DNA of 64,000 nt, taken from positions 8,971,627-9,035,626 of the forward strand of contig CM076658.1 of assembly GCA_038496675.1 (NCBI GenBank), in the 5' to 3' direction. A program made the position numbers and the translations under genes. The notes below the pieces were generated by a model that was given only the letters and a program-made list of their open reading frames with translations, was not told the DNA's origin and did no database searches. This DNA comes from Rachycentron canadum (taxonomy: Eukaryota > Chordata > Actinopteri > Carangiformes > Rachycentridae). Positions 1 through 14,583 of this stretch are shown here, in pieces; positions within the stretch are counted from its first letter, which is position 1, and each line of letters begins with the position of its first letter.

Positions 1-2084
1 ATCGACCAACAGGCCAACACGGCTGTGCCCCTAGCATGGTCGGAAACATTTTGTTTGAGTGTGATGAAGTGGGAAACTAGCAGATGGACATAGAAATCAT
101 GTATGCTATAAGACCTTATATGTGTTCCTATGTGACAGAGAATCATACCAAATAAAACCATCTGTAAATTGTTACATCATCACTCTAAGGCATACTTGTC
201 AAATAGAGGATGTCTTCTGACAACATGCTACAACAGATCTTGTGATCATTATCTCAAAGAATTCTGAACTCTCAGGGGCATTGGTGCAAGTCAGTGTGAC
301 TAATATGGTGTATGACTTAAGAGGTGGTCTTATGAATGATACATGACTTGGATATGGAATTATTTATCCAGCAAAGTATTTCTTCTGAGATCTTGTAAAA
401 TAATAAAGCAGCATCCCATTTAGTTGGCCAGACACTAGGGGGAAGAAGTAATGTTCTTGGTTTTTTACTTTTTACTAATTATTGCACTTTTACCTGCTCC
501 ACCCTCACTGGACATGTGCTACACCTGTCACACTGGTTATTCTTGTTCAGTAATTCACTTAACATAAAAGCACTGCTATATTGGGATGGAGTTTCCCTGC
601 AGAGCTTTTTATGATCCCATATTCCCATAAAAAAACGTTTTAATATTTTGTGAACAACAGTAGAATAACTGATTCATTATAAGAGAGCAATAAACTTTAA
701 CTTCAACTTGTCAACTTCGTTTTTAGATTTCCTTCTTTTCTTCTTCACAAAGACACACAAGAGTATGCAAAAACTGAACTGCAGGACTGTAGTTAGTGTA
801 CTGAAGAATGACATAGCAGAAGGAGACAGTCAAGTGATTCCACAGGAACCACTTAAACCACCCCAAACCCCAAAGAGACACCCAAGAAGCATAAAAAATG
901 TTGAAAGTAAAGCCTTCAGCTGCATGCGTCATGAGGAGCCTGACCCACGCACGAGATGACAGATACCACACTGAATGAATCCAAACAAAGTATAAATGAT
1001 TTACTACGGACGAGTGTATGAACTATAAAACGCACAATGGCTTAAGTTCCAATATGATACATATACGAGCATTTTATCTGCCCCTGATTTAATACATTTG
1101 TTGACGGTTCTCATTTGTTACCTTGTGCTCAGAAGAGTGCCAGAACCACAAGGCTTACTAGAACAATGCACCACAGCATGATAAGGGATAGAAATGCTCA
1201 AGATAAACCTGAAATGCCACCACTAAGACACATCACTGTGATAATGCCAGTACCACTTATCAAAGAGACAAGAATAGACAAGCGATAAGATTAATTCAGC
1301 CCAAAGGTAAAGTAGATGCTGTCTCCTCAGCCTCCCACTTGTTTCTTTCCCATATATACTTTGGTCCACCTAAATATTACATGTGCATTAGGAGGCCCAG
1401 TGGATGATGGATGTGTTGTGGTAGCAGCTACACCTGCTCTTTGCCTCATTTCTTCCAGTACTCCACAACGCCAGATGAATTCAGCGACCCAAAGGGAGGA
1501 AAATGTAGGAAAAACCTGCCACCATTTCTCAAGCAGACTGTTGACACCAACATGTGACCTCTACATGTAACAAAGAGACAACCAAAGACCCAGGGCTCTG
1601 CAGTAAGCACCATAATCCTGTATTTGGACCCTCTGATCCAGATCTCCTGATAATAACCAGCATTGTGGCATTAGAAAAACAATTTTTCTTCTTGTGACCT
1701 GTGGACAGGACAGCTGGCGCAGCCATGTTTTGTAAACCAGCCTGCTGCAGTGATGAGTCTGCCACCGGAAACAATTTGATCAGTCACTTAGCATCCATTA
1801 CCCTTGATCAGATCACCTATTACTGGACCAGATATTTTTTATAGACTACATGATACTTTAAACATCTTTAACCCTCATTAAAGACGAATAAATCCTGTAA
1901 AATGGAGATTCATCCATTCATCTTGCAAATTTGGGTTCATTAGGTTTTCAATATGAACAACAATCAAAGATTTTTCTTTGTGAAGTGAAATTTCTTTAAA
2001 TTTCACTCAAATCTTCACTAGGACTCAGATAGGACTCAAATGAACTGATTACATTTTAATGGTCAAGGGTCAATGGTCAAGGTC
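1..2084. other. Intergenic DNA, no gene recognised
   Basis: AT-rich non-coding DNA. Open frames here are short, overlap on both strands, and show neither recognisable protein families nor exon-like borders. I see no RNA gene and no clear repeat structure. Confidence 0.5.
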
Positions 2085-2215
2085 ATGAGCCTCCTGTTCA
2101 ATTCCCAGCTGGGGCTGACTCTTTCCTGCATGTCGTTCCCCTTCTCTACAACTCATTTCCTGACTCTCTACACTGTTCTGTCTCATAATGGCGGCATAAA
2201 TTGGCCAAAGGAATA
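2085..2215 (+). mobile_element. tRNA-derived SINE fragment (fish type)
   Basis: A pol III B-box-like stretch (GTTCAATTCC, 2096-2105) is followed by a tail reading GCATGTCGTTCCCC, then CTCTACACTGTTCTGTCTC and a weak ATAAATTGGCC-like end. I recognise this B box plus 'GCATGTCGTTCCCC...CTGTC...AATAAAGGC' arrangement as a common tRNA-derived SINE tail in percomorph fish. The A-box side is degraded. The family name was not determined. Confidence 0.6.
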
Positions 2216-2610
2216 GAATTCATGTGTATGGATGGATGGACGTGGATGTACAGTTCATGTACACTTCAACTCGACTGGTTGGCAGAGGCATAGTTGTAAG
2301 TCTGTGTTAATCATGACCTTTTGAGAAAGTTTACATCCCTGCATGTAAAGTTGAACTTATTTTGTAAAAGTATAATAAGCATATTGGTATTACAGTGAAT
2401 ATGGTGGAGTGTTTGGACCCTGTCGGTTCCTGTCACTTGCAGCTATATTAATTTGTGCTGCTGTTTTCATAGCAGTGGGACCCCATGAGGCTTCCCTGAG
2501 ATTTCTTCACACTGTACCTGTCACTTCCTGGAAGAAGGCAGCCCCGCTCCCACAGCCTCAGCATACGGCAATGACAGATGTCACCAGCTCACCTTTTGCC
2601 ACTTTTGGTA

Positions 2611-2662
<52 letters not shown>
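2611..2662. repeat. (CT)n microsatellite
   Basis: About 25 CT units with one interruption near the start. It produces artefactual open frames with Leu-Ser runs, which are not genes. Confidence 0.97.
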
Positions 2663-2665
<3 letters not shown>

Positions 2666-5600
2666 ACCCAGGATTCAACCTTGTTTTTCTCTATTTTCCC
2701 ATCACTGTTTTTTTTCTTGCACAAGCTTCACACCTTTGGAAACAGCAATTAGCCTCATTTTTACATGTCTGACAATGTGAGGCTACAATAATCACCATAC
2801 AGATAAGATTTGATGTCACATTTCTGTAGGTGGTTAGAAACTCTACTGTCAACCCATCACAATCTTCACTAGTCTTTTTCCTTCTTAATGTTCCACAGAC
2901 GTAGCAAGATGGCTCCATCTTTCTATCGTGAACTATGTCTTATTTTCCTCCTTTCGCAATCTCTCTTTTATTTTTCAGCTCTGCTATAATGTGCCGGATA
3001 TCTGACTGATGTAAGCTGGATGTAATACCTTTAATGATTACATGGTGTTGATAAGATAAGCCATCTTGAGCTCTTTCAAACTCTTGTCTAAACCTCTCTA
3101 AACCTATAATATCGTTTCCAGAGAGATGGCGGAACAAGTGTCATGTGGCTTAGGCCTTAATAATACTCTCAGCAAAAAAAAACAAAACAAAAAAAAAAAC
3201 AACCACTACCAAAGACGCTTGTTTGCACTTGTGTTTGCACTGGACCTCACTTCAGCTTGTTTTCCGGTTGTGTATATCTTGGAGTACCACAGCCAGATAG
3301 TGTGTCACACTCTCTCCCAGTCTCATTTTGTCTAACTGGAAAAGACAAGGATGAGGGTGGTCGCTTTAAAAGCAACACTTCCCCAGGCAGGCTCGGCTCT
3401 GTCTGGTCCTCCATTATACCGCTGCACCCGCCTTGTGCTAGTTTGGAACTGGGTTGTTTCCATGGCGACCGAGTATTTGATGGACAGGTCTGTGTATGAT
3501 GGCTGGTCCGCTGTGAGAGCTTCCACCCTCTGCTGTCTTCCAATCGGGATGCTAAAGACCGATCGTGTCTGCATATCTACATATTAATATTCAGCGAACA
3601 CATCAAGTACCTACACTTCATGTTCAGTAGCTGTACTGTGATGTTTTCACTGTCAACCAACTTTGGAAAATCAAACAGTTGCATTCACACTCAACACCCA
3701 GCACGTCTACTTTTAGGTACAAACGCCTACATCATATTTTTTTTGTACAGCCAATGCCACAAACCCACAGTACAGCACATACAAGAATTTGGATTTCTGA
3801 TGTGTGAAATTTGATTAAAGTATGAAATTTTTGCTTTTTCATATGACACAGAAAACAAACACAAAAACACAAAGCTTGCATATTCAAATGTGTCAGCCTG
3901 TGATGCCTTGCTCTTGCACTATGCTTGAGCGTCAGTTATAATTCAGACACATTAAGACCCAAGGCAGATTTCCTCTAGCTACCTTCAGTGGTGAAATGAT
4001 AATGATAAGTACTGTACATTTACTTCATTACACAGCTATCTTTATCTTATTTGCTTGTTTTTGATTTTGTTTCTGTCTTTATTATTGTATAAATGCAATT
4101 TTTTTTTGCATTTATATATTTTTTGTATATATTTTTATGCATCTATAAAGCGTTTTGAATTGCCTTGTGTCTGAATGGTGCTATATTACAAAAACATGTG
4201 CTGGCTTTACAAATATTTATGAGTTTTTACTATATTATAGGAGATATGACAATATATGGCAACTTCATAAAATGTTTCTGCTTCTACTCCTACTGTCACT
4301 GCTACTTACATTACTGTATCGGTAACAATCCAATATTATATTGTAGCATTTACAATGCTATGCTATGCTATGAACCATATTAATAGAATTTATTAATAGA
4401 AACATGCTATCGATTATGAGTAGAAATGATTGTTTGAACAAAGGTTTTAAGCACATGCAAATCTCACCAATCAACATGGAAAAACTTTTTTTCATGCTGA
4501 AAAACGATGTGAAATAACCACAAATCTCCTCAATCCCCTTAAAACCACTCTGTTCCAGCCTCTTTTTTTCACTTATTTTCAAAAGGGATGTATCAAAGTG
4601 TTTGGCAGTGAGAGGCAGCAAAGCCCTCTTTAAAGGATTGCTGTGAGAGTAGGATGAGATTTCTCACTTCTTTTCCCTGTATCTTCCCTCAGTGGCTGCA
4701 CAGTGCATGAAACCCAAATTGCTATTATCACTCATTTTGTATTCAGGTTGTTGAGAAACAGCTAATAACAATTGGCTTTTTTTGAAAAAAAAAAAACAAA
4801 AAAAAAAAACTACAACAACATCATTATCAAAAGAGACTGAAGCACCTGGAATCATCCAGCACTGGAGTGAATGTATGTGTGACCGTGTGCTTCCACTGCT
4901 GTTGGTCTCTCAGCACGCCCGTGACTCAACACCTGCAGGTCACAGACACCATATGCCTCAGTTAGCAATTCAACAAGGAGAGCAGGACCCCCACACTCAC
5001 ACTGAAGAGATGAGTCTAGTTTTTATATGCACCATGATCACTCTCTACAGAAACACTTTCACTTCATACTTCACACTTCATACTAAAGTAAATTAAACAT
5101 TAAAGATGCAATGTATGTCATTTCTTCACCGCATATTTCTCTCTCCTGAGGTCAAAGTTTGTCTCTATTTAGCGCCCAAGGTAAAATATATTTTATCCAT
5201 AATGCACACCTTCTCACAAGCTTGGATTTATTATGATACAGGTCACCTATACAGAAGAATGTAGCTGTGTGTTTAAAGCAATGAGGAATTTCATGACAAA
5301 ACTACTATGGTGAAATGCTATTAAGGTGAATTGGAGGAGGGAAGGAAATTGCCTTGGCCTCCTGCATAATTTCACAGTATGGGTTCATCATCTAGTTATA
5401 CGGAGGTATGAATAAATTAAAATTAAAATAAAATTAAAAAAAACAGGTGAAGCATCAGACATATGCAATATGATTGGTTAGTATTGAAACAAATACATAA
5501 TTCATTCAAAGTCTGGATTATTCTTCCTAGAGAGAGCACAAATGCAATTATTTTTGCAGCGATTTACATATACAAAAAGTGTAGTCAACATGTTGTGTAT

Positions 5601-6465
5601 CACCACATTGACCACCAAAGCCACTACAGTTGCTGCATGAGTGTGTGGTTTTGAACAGCACTGTGTAATTTCACTTGAGCTCTGTACAGGCTTTGGAGGC
5701 TTGTTTCCCATTTTTCCCAAAATGGCCCAGCTCCTCATCAGATATAATGAGGGAACATGGAAGCCAAACTAGAGGTTTGAAATGGTAATTAGTAAGACTC
5801 CCAGCTACTGAAAGAGACAGAAGGACTGATTTAGCACAGCAGAATTAGAGATTCAAAGACAGTAACGGGACATATTTAGATGCCAGTCATATATTTAGCT
5901 GTGGTGCCCAGGAGAAGAAATAAAGTGAGTTTAGATTTTAGCTCAACATCCATAACATGTATTTATACCAGAGGGCAGTACTAGCATGGCCTAAACTATG
6001 TTTATTACTACAGAGAATTGCAACGTTATGCTGCAAAATAATGGTGTTTTATTTATTTCAGATTGTAACAGCCATGTCAAACAAATATTGTTTACTGTGG
6101 CTGGTAACAGACATCACAACACTAAAATGCTTGACAAATCATTCATGAACACCCATAACAGACATGTTGTTTCACAGAAACTCCGTAAATATATATGCTT
6201 GTTCTTTGGCCATTAGCGCAACAAACACCCAGATCACATGCTTATGACCATAAGAAGTTTCTAAGACCAAGTGAATTCACAATTTTCACCACATAGTTGT
6301 CTCTTCTACCGCCCCTATAATTAGCAAAGTATGTGCTGCAGATGCTCATATGACTGTTGAGAGCTGATACGCCATCAGTACACACTCTGACCTCATGCAG
6401 CTTGTGGTTTGTGTTTAATAGATTGGTGTCCATCTGCTCTCAAAAGCACCATAGATAACGATGGC
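2663..6465. other. Intergenic DNA, no gene recognised
   Basis: AT-rich DNA with A/T homopolymers (for example near 3175-3200 and 4788-4810). No coding exon, RNA gene or clear mobile element was recognised. Short open frames here lack any family signature. Confidence 0.45.
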
Positions 6466-6790
6466 CTCTGTACACTGTGTAGTCTACAGTGATGATAGAA
6501 ACTCTTGAGGCTTTGAGCCAAATGCTTATGTCAACATGCTAATGTGCTCACAGTGGCAATGTTAACATGCTGATGTTAAGCAGATATAATGCCCACGATT
6601 TTATTATCTTAGTTTAGCCTGTCAGCATGCTATTTTAAAAAAAAAAAAAAAAAAAAGTTTTTCAAGTATTTCATCTTAAACCAAAGTATTGGAGAGATTC
6701 TTGATGACTTGGTGATGCCATAAGGGATCACCAATGTACCAATTTTTGTGCTAAACAATCTAGAAGATGTTGGGACAAAAACTAAAAAAT
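6466..6790 (+). repeat. Interspersed fish repeat (ATGCTAA-rich family), copy A
   Basis: Contains AACATGCTAATGTGCTCAC, AACATGCTGATGTTAAGCAG and, later, ACCAAAGTATTGGA and GGGATCACCAATG in the same order as a high-copy element I know from percomorph introns. It is interrupted by an A-run at 6637-6656. Other copies in this window lie near 7.9, 13.5, 14.8, 24.3, 41.4 and 42.1 kb. The class (MITE or SINE) was not determined. Confidence 0.65.
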
Positions 6791-7879
6791 GGTAAAATTT
6801 TAAATTGTATGTAACTTTGTTTGAATAAAATGTTCCACAGTCTTTGACTTTTTATGAAAGTGTGTTACATATCAACCTGTAATGGTAAAAATTGTCAAGA
6901 CAGACCAGATTGAAAAATGGTCATTTATACCTATAATCAGTCAGTGGGTAAAACTAACCCCTATAGAGTGCACTAATTTACTTGCTTTCATTTTTGAGAT
7001 TTTGAACACTGTGTTGCTGAGGTAAAGCCTCTGTTTGGTAGTGACGCATAATTGTAATTCGGAAGATAATTTTCAAGACAAACAACAGGAAGAGAATTTA
7101 ATTAAATTCTATTTAATTCAGGCAACATGCTCAGACAACTGAATGAAGGAGAGTGTGATGGTGGGTGGGGAGTTTCCAGGACTTAGCAATGTGTCCTAGG
7201 TTGATTCAGGATCTGTCACGTCAATATCTGATAGTGATTGAGAGGCTTAGCGAAAAGTGAGGCTGTCCCACACCCTCAGCTTGGTGCTGAGCCAAATGTC
7301 CCAGGATCATGGCGACACTTGAGGCCATCCCATCCCTGACCCTCCATTTGGAGAGGGGCCTACTAAAGCCCTGAGATTTAAAAAAGATATCAAACATAAG
7401 AATTTATTGCTCACTACTGCGTTCCTATCTGTAATTTACACACAGACACATACACATGCACACACAGTGACCCACAGTGCACACTCCAGGCTCCAGATAC
7501 CACACGTACACCTAAACAAACAGAATAAATAAATTATTTTTCCCATCTCTCCTATTTAGTGTGTGCCACAGCCATCACCAGGCCAAGAGATGGGGAAAGA
7601 TGGCACAGTGAGGACAGTTAAAGAGTCTGGTGGAGGCATAGAGAAACCAAAAACAAAACCTGCTTAGTGCATGGTGCAACATTTGCACCAAGCTCACAGC
7701 ATTTATGAGTCTGTGTGATGGCTTGATGTTAGACCACATTCGTGTATGCACCATGGCCGAAGCATGCGGAGCAAGTAAGAAAATGGCCACCTAACACAAC
7801 CCCTATGATCTCAGTTGTTATGATGGTTCTCAAACAAGAAAAATAAATCCTTAACACTGACCCAAATGCCTAATGAGTC

Positions 7880-8010
7880 AACTGAAAGCTTCGACCAGCT
7901 GCTGGCACCATATGAAAAGTCGGGGGATCACCAAAGTCAGCAAGAATCATCTGCCACCTTGATTTACAGATATTTTCATGGTAATCCATGAGATATTTTA
8001 GTCCTGATAA
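7880..8010 (+). repeat. Interspersed fish repeat, copy B (3' part)
   Basis: Includes GGCACCATATGAAAAGTCGG, GGGATCACCAAAGTCA and a degraded 'GGTAATCCATGAGATATTT' segment. These match the 3' half of the family at 6466 and 42060. Confidence 0.6.
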
Positions 8011-10575
8011 ATATGAGTGCCAAAACTAGAGAATATGTAAAGAAAGCAGATGCTAATACGTGGCTCAGAAATCAGAAATACATAAGTGGAACTCATTAGG
8101 TTTAACATTGACCTAGACATTTGTTAAGAGGTCAAATTTTAATTAATATATCTAGAGAGTGAAATAAAAAATATATGAGGTATATGTCGTTTATGAAACA
8201 GTGGGGCAGAACAGACTTCTGTTTTTTAGCTGTTAACATTTTCTTCATCAAATTTCTGTTCATCACAAAAAGAGATTAGACACTTGCATCACTTAGCGCT
8301 TTACAAGGAATTTCTGCAGCAAAAGAGGATTCAGATGGGAGCACAATGAGTCTCCCACTACCATTCAGAACTATACCCAACAGATTTGTGACACTAAAAT
8401 TGGATTCATGAAATTTATTACAGGAGTGAGACTATTGAGAGGTATATGGCAATAAGAAACGAGAACAGGAGCAGGCTGAGTTGGTGAGGCAGCCAGGAAC
8501 AGTAATGTATTGCAGAGAGAGGCAGAATAACCAGCATGAGAAAGAGCATTATGAGTGAGATTATGAACAAACACAATGGTGTCTTCACAAATATATCTGC
8601 ATGAACACAGCTGTCTGAATGCAAAGGGTGAATATGTGGGTCAGCTGATCATCTGCACTAGGAACAGAAAACCATCTCAATCCCAGTGTGACTTTGGATA
8701 ATTCATTATATCATATCACTGAATATATATAAAAGCGTATGTGTAGAACAAATTCAGAAGTCATAAATCTTCTGAATTTGTTTTTCCTTCTAGCTTCTGA
8801 CTGGTTAAATAAATCTCAGTGTCAGCAAATCTCATGACAGGAACTCAGCAGTGCCTCAGCCTGTCTCTCAGTATATCTATCTATAGCACCAGCACATAGG
8901 ATTAAAGGTACATTTCAGCCGCTACAACACTGTCACTCATTGGATGGAACAATAAAACGCACGTCACAGAGGAATAAACTATATTAGAAAGGCTATACAT
9001 GTTAGTGGAATGTGTTTAGTGTTGGTCTTTGTCGATAGCAAAGCATATAAAAAGTCTTTAGGTATTTTACCAACTCTTGTTAATTTGCCTGCTGAGTTAT
9101 TTTAACCAATTTAAGGAGGATTTCTTACCCTGTTGTTTGGCTGTAGCAGGAAGCTGTGAAATAGAAATTAGGAGTAAAATATACTGTTACAATTTACAGC
9201 TAATAGTGTAAATGCTACAACTTTAATTGACTATTTTTCTGTCTTATAATAAAACTTTGCAGCCCACTGAGTCAGCCCTTGTCACCAATGTATAAAATTA
9301 TATTTTTGAATAGGAGTTTGCAAAGGTCCCCTGGATTTCTCATTTTCTTTCTCAGCATTGATTTCAGGTATTGCAGTGACACACACTATGCAGTGTGGAA
9401 ATGTATTCCCAATATCAGAACTACAGTAAGGCTGCAGCTATATCCATTTTTTCCCCAGCATCTCTGCGGCTTCCCGCTTCAGACTGCCCAGAGGCGGCCA
9501 TTAGGAGCCTGCAACGAGACGGCCTTTTTGTGCACTCGTCCAAGTGTGACGACCAGTTAGGAGGAGGGGGGACACATGGGTCATCACAGATCCATTCAGG
9601 GCTTTTAGTTGGAGTGTTTGCTTGGCATGATGCCCCTAAAAGGTCACTACTACGTGAGATAACATTTTCACAACCATCTCATGCTTGGCTGGACAACTTT
9701 GGATGCAAAAAGAAGGCAGCAACAAAGCTAAGGTTTGTTAGGAGAGTCTACGGGGTAAAAGGACATGTAAAATGACAGAGAAAGAAACTGTTATTGTTTG
9801 AATCAACTGCTGTGTTGTTTATACTGTGGGGAGTTGTTTATTTCATTTCTGGATTGTTTGTGTTTGAATTGGGATTGATTACTCTAGAGATAAATGTGGT
9901 GTTTGGTTAAGATTAAGCCGAATTAGATAGTCACCTTTGAATATATTATATTCACTGCTTGAGTAAATACAGATCGTGAATCGTGAATATAAACATATTT
10001 CTATGGATTATAAAATAAAAGAAAGGCTATTGTGCATTCACTTGCATATTGATTCTGATGATGATAATAATTATTGTTTTTCTCTTCATTTTATACTGAG
10101 AATGTATTATGTATGAATTTGATTTTCAAGATTTGTCAATAATGTATCTATTTTGCCAAGTCAAAGTATTTCTGTTCCATTTTTAGAAAGTTATTATTTG
10201 ATAATGGACACAGAACTGTATAACTGGGTGTCATCTGTAAAGAAATTTATTAAGTATTAAGAAGAACATGGGGCTCAAACAGCTTTGCTTTGTGCATTTA
10301 AATTTTCATACCACACCAATGAAAGCCAGGGCTGAATCATCATCAGCTTTCAGTCTCAAATCAGATATTATTTTGCTGTGTGTTTTCTGTGGCGTTGTCT
10401 GCATGACTCATTTCAGAGTCCCAACCAGGCCTTCAGATGTTCAGATGATTTCCCATCATTTCCGATGTGGAGAGAAGCAAAATGTTGGAAGGAAATAGTG
10501 CCTGGTAATATCTTGTTCTGATTTAGGTCATCAGTTACCTTATCAGTTTGCTGATTCTCGTAAATACTGTGTGTA

Positions 10576-10578
<3 letters not shown>
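8011..10578. other. Intergenic DNA, no gene recognised
   Basis: No gene could be supported. A 14-bp perfect inverted repeat lies at 8747-8782. A GC-richer patch at about 9440-9600 contains an open frame (9395-9775) but no recognisable domain and no convincing splice context. Confidence 0.45.
8747..8782. repeat. Short perfect hairpin (14-bp arms, 8-nt loop)
   Basis: The arm at 8747-8760 (AACAAATTCAGAAG) is the exact reverse complement of 8769-8782, with the spacer TCATAAAT. There is no U-tract or neighbouring gene to give it a function. Confidence 0.9.

Positions 10579-10611
<33 letters not shown>
10579..10611. repeat. (GA)n microsatellite
   Basis: About 16 uninterrupted GA units. Confidence 0.97.
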
Positions 10612-10613
<2 letters not shown>

Positions 10614-13600
10614 AATATGAACCTGGTTCACAGGAGCTTTCCACGGGGGCAGACTTTCCTATTTCACACATACAGTGAGCAGTCATAGCTTGACAAACTG
10701 TACAGGGTGAACACATAAATCATGAGCTATGGCTTTATATCGATTTACTTGTACAGTATTAGTTGGAATTTAACAACAACATTCCTAAAATGGTTCAGTG
10801 TATACTCATTTTAACGGAGGCTCAGACAGTGTGAGGGAGGTGTGTGTAGGTGTTTTAAGTGGCAATTGGATGTTATTGTACTTTGGCTGCTTGTCGTCAT
10901 GACCAACATTTGCAGCAGCAGCAGTGACAGTAACAGGCAGTTCAGGGAAGTGGTTACACAGACATGATACACGTATTTTTAGATCAGTGTGATGTGCAGT
11001 TTCCAGCAAAAGGGACAATAAGAATCCATAGATTTTTGTTACGGTGGCATTTCTTGGCTGGCTCAAATAAGTAATTGTCAAGACACTATCTAAGATTTCA
11101 ACAGATTGATGACAGATGGCCTCGGCTGAGGATATCAGTGGTGTAGCAGCTTAACACCTGAAGCTGTTGTAACGTCCAGGGATAGTTTAACATGAATTGA
11201 AGACTTGGTATGAGGGTGGGTAATACACCACCTGTATTTTAAATTCTATTGGAATTCACTAAGTTTCCAGAGATCAATAATTTTGGTGAAGATATGTATT
11301 AAATTATTAAATGAATGACAATACAATATTTCCTTTTGATGGGCTGACTGGGTTGTTCTGGGTTTTAATATTTCAGTGTAAACATTACATAGTTTTACTA
11401 AGGGTTGAAACAAGCTGATTCCTCATAAAACATGGAATAAGGTTATTTTAATAACATTAAAGCTTCTTAAGCAGAAGCAAAGAGGGCGAACTGTGTGTGG
11501 ATTATAAAAAATTAATTTATCCATTTAGAGGATTCAAAGCTGCACAGCCAGGAGGCTGGTCAGTGTTGGATTTACCCTTCATGTACAACACTTGAGGGCG
11601 GCAGTAGGAAAAAGTAGCCACTGAACTACATATGTGGTCACTTGCAGGAGGCTAAATTGAAGCGCACTCAAGTCACTTCATGAAAGTAGCCTAAATAAAA
11701 AAAAAAATTTAAGTGACAGTGCTACATTCAAGTAAAAAGCAAAACAGTGTAGAACCATCTGTGACCAGCCGGGAGCAAAGATAACAGAGTTCTTGAACTT
11801 TACAGCATATTTTCACCGGTCAAGCTTTTTGCTTCACCAGAGGCTCATGGTTTGTGAAGTGAGACTGCAAATGTTCAACAATCTGTTGTGAACGATCTTT
11901 CTGAGAAGTGTTGGAGAGATTGTAAATTGGAAAACCAACTTCTACTCGGTTTTCTCCTCAGATGTGTGGATAAAAAACTTACTGGCCTCTTGGACAATCA
12001 GAAACTGGAGATGATTTGACATTTTCCAGGTGTGATACAGCAATTTCAAATTTCAGCTAATAAGTCATCTACTCTCACACACAGACATCAATCATAAAAT
12101 ACCATCTCATGGTTTATATGGTAAGTGATCCCCAGTGTTTCCCTGTGCTGATACATGCAAATAGAAATCACAAGACCTGGATATTCAACTGCGCTTTATA
12201 TCTGTGTACTTTAACCTTGATAAAACACTTGAACTCTAAGGAGACTCAAAGACAGTAGCTGCTGAGAGGAGACCAATCACATGAAAGAGCAGCTGGATGA
12301 AATGAACATTCACTCAAGGCCGGGCTGCTGCTTCTGATACTCCTACAGACACACTGCAGGGAGAAGGCTGAATAAGCATTATGGCATGGTGAAAAACATG
12401 ACCTTAAAGTCCAGTTCATCTTTAGCAGTGACCCCACCCAACCACAACTCACAACACTTCTGCCAGTGTATGTGCTTCAACTCTAACCCATTTCCTTTTA
12501 GTCATGCTCCCTGACCCAAAATGTGTTTTTCTTCCTTCACATGTATAAATGTATATAATTTGCACAATAAGCCTCCTTGAGTATTTTTTCCTGTGATCCA
12601 GTATCATGTTTTCAATCTGACAATAAAAGAATGTTTGTCATAACAAAAGATATGTAACTTCCTATTCAGATTATAGAGTTCACAAGAAACTCTCTGCATT
12701 TTTTTTATCAATTTCCCATTACAAATGTTTCTTTTTTAAATATCATATGTTGTAATATGTTGTAATAACAAGACAAAATCATTTTAAATGCTTATTAAAC
12801 AATTTATTTATCTATTATCTGTGATCTCTACAGTTCATATGTCGCCTGATAAATAGATTTTCTGCCAAACCAAGCATCACTTTCCTCTTTTCAGTTTCCT
12901 GTTTGAACCATCTGTAAATCTGCCTTTGTGACTTCCTGTCTGACTGGTGAAGTAATGATAAGCTTGTATACAAATCTAGGTTAGTGTGGGGGTGTTGTTA
13001 AGCAGATGGGGAAACAGACAGTGGTATATGACTAAGGGTGACCAACTTGTGAAGTATTGTCGATTAAAGCAACAAAGCGCCAGAAGTGGCCAAACAAAGA
13101 TCTTAATGTGTGATGAAGTTATGAGTGAGCAGAGTAGGCTGGAGCGCAGACAGGGAGTGGAGGTGTGAAGATACTATGAAGTAACTACAAGTTAGGAAAT
13201 GATGTCTGTGAAGAGAAGAGGGTTACAACTGGTGGCCTGGGGTGAAAACACAAATCTAGTCTTCCAAATCATGTATCTGGCACAGAAATGATTTTCTAAA
13301 TCCCTCAGGATGTTTTACATTAAATTAAGTGATCCCATAATTTCATCTAGTTCCATCTTCAGGTTAAAGTTTTAGTTTTTATTTAGTTTGTTCAGTACTT
13401 GTATTATGACCAAAAAACCTGCAAAGCATCAAGTGCACTTCATGTTAAGTACTGATTTGCAAGTGTTAATTTGCTTGATTTAAACAAAGTATTGCTATTC
13501 TGAACATATTAGCTAGCTGATGTTAGCATTTAGCTCAAAGCACTGCAAATGACAATATCACATGGCTGCGACCACGGCTGTAGATTCTTGTCATTTTATT

Positions 13601-14559
13601 CACTGAATGGTTGATCAATTCTTTCTAGATTAATAACATCCAGGCTTCTAAAAATATCTTTATCAGTTCTCATAAACATTCAGAGTGAAGTCATCAGAGT
13701 ATGTGTAACAGACAAAAAACAACACTGAATTCACTGATGGGAACTGACGGTGACACAGAGAGACAGATAGAAGTAGAGAGAGCTCACATTAAAATGTGGA
13801 AGAAATGTGCCACAAATGATTTGTGTGGAATCAGAGGCAGGCAACGACAGTGAATGATAGATGCAATGAGACGTATATGACAGATGGAGGGAGGAGAAAA
13901 AGGAGAAAAGATGATAAATTACTTCCATTTACAGTGGGAGCAATACTTCCCTTTGGAGGAGCTCCCTGTGGGTCTAAACATGAGGCCACATCCTCTGTCC
14001 TCACATGGTCTCTCACCATCCCATGAATCATTTTATTCTTATTTTGACTTTCTTTCTCAAATATACAGTATTGAGGAGCCATACAGGTATTTTAGCCCAG
14101 GTTATTTTAAACCAGTGGTAACTTCAAATATTATATGCTTTGCATTATCACCAAACATTTTCCAAAATAGACCATGTACCTGTCAGCTTTTTTTTTCATT
14201 TGTTGTTGTTTCCAAGATACATTACAGCTGGTTGTGATGCAACTATGAGCAAAAATGTGGTGAAAAATCTTGCGGGTTACAACACTAAAGACTGAGATGG
14301 TTGATGTAAATTAACCTTTTAAAGGAAATAGTTCAACATTTGGGAAATACAGGTTCTTGTTTTCTTGAATGAGTTTTCAGACTCAGATAGTAACATAACA
14401 GCACAAAATGAAAAATATATGTTTTTACCTTTTTTTTTCACAGTTTAATTAAACAAGACAAAATATGCATGACTGAGCCATAGAGATTGGATTGGAGATT
14501 GGAGATTGGATTTTGCCACCAGGGGAAAGGGCCAGACAAGCTGTTTCTAGGCTTTGTAG
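10612..14559. other. Intergenic DNA with one degraded repeat
   Basis: Apart from the interspersed repeat at 13505-13591 I see no gene, RNA gene or tandem array. Open frames are short and unsupported. Confidence 0.45.
13505..13591 (+). repeat. Interspersed fish repeat, copy C
   Basis: Reads CTGATGTTAGCATTTAGCTC, AAAGCACTGC and GGCTGTAGATTCTTG, which I recognise as the 3' segment of the ATGCTAA-rich family. It is degraded in the middle. Confidence 0.6.
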
Positions 14560-14583
14560 TATATATATATATATATATATATA
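14560..14583. repeat. (TA)n microsatellite
   Basis: Twelve AT units, followed by a looser ATAC-rich run. Confidence 0.95.

Noticed and set aside
2409..2780. Open frames with long Leu-Ser runs
   Set aside because: They are translations of the (CT)n microsatellite.
9395..9775. 126-codon open frame with a Gly-rich stretch
   Set aside because: No recognisable domain, no convincing splice context, and no codon pattern distinct from its surroundings.
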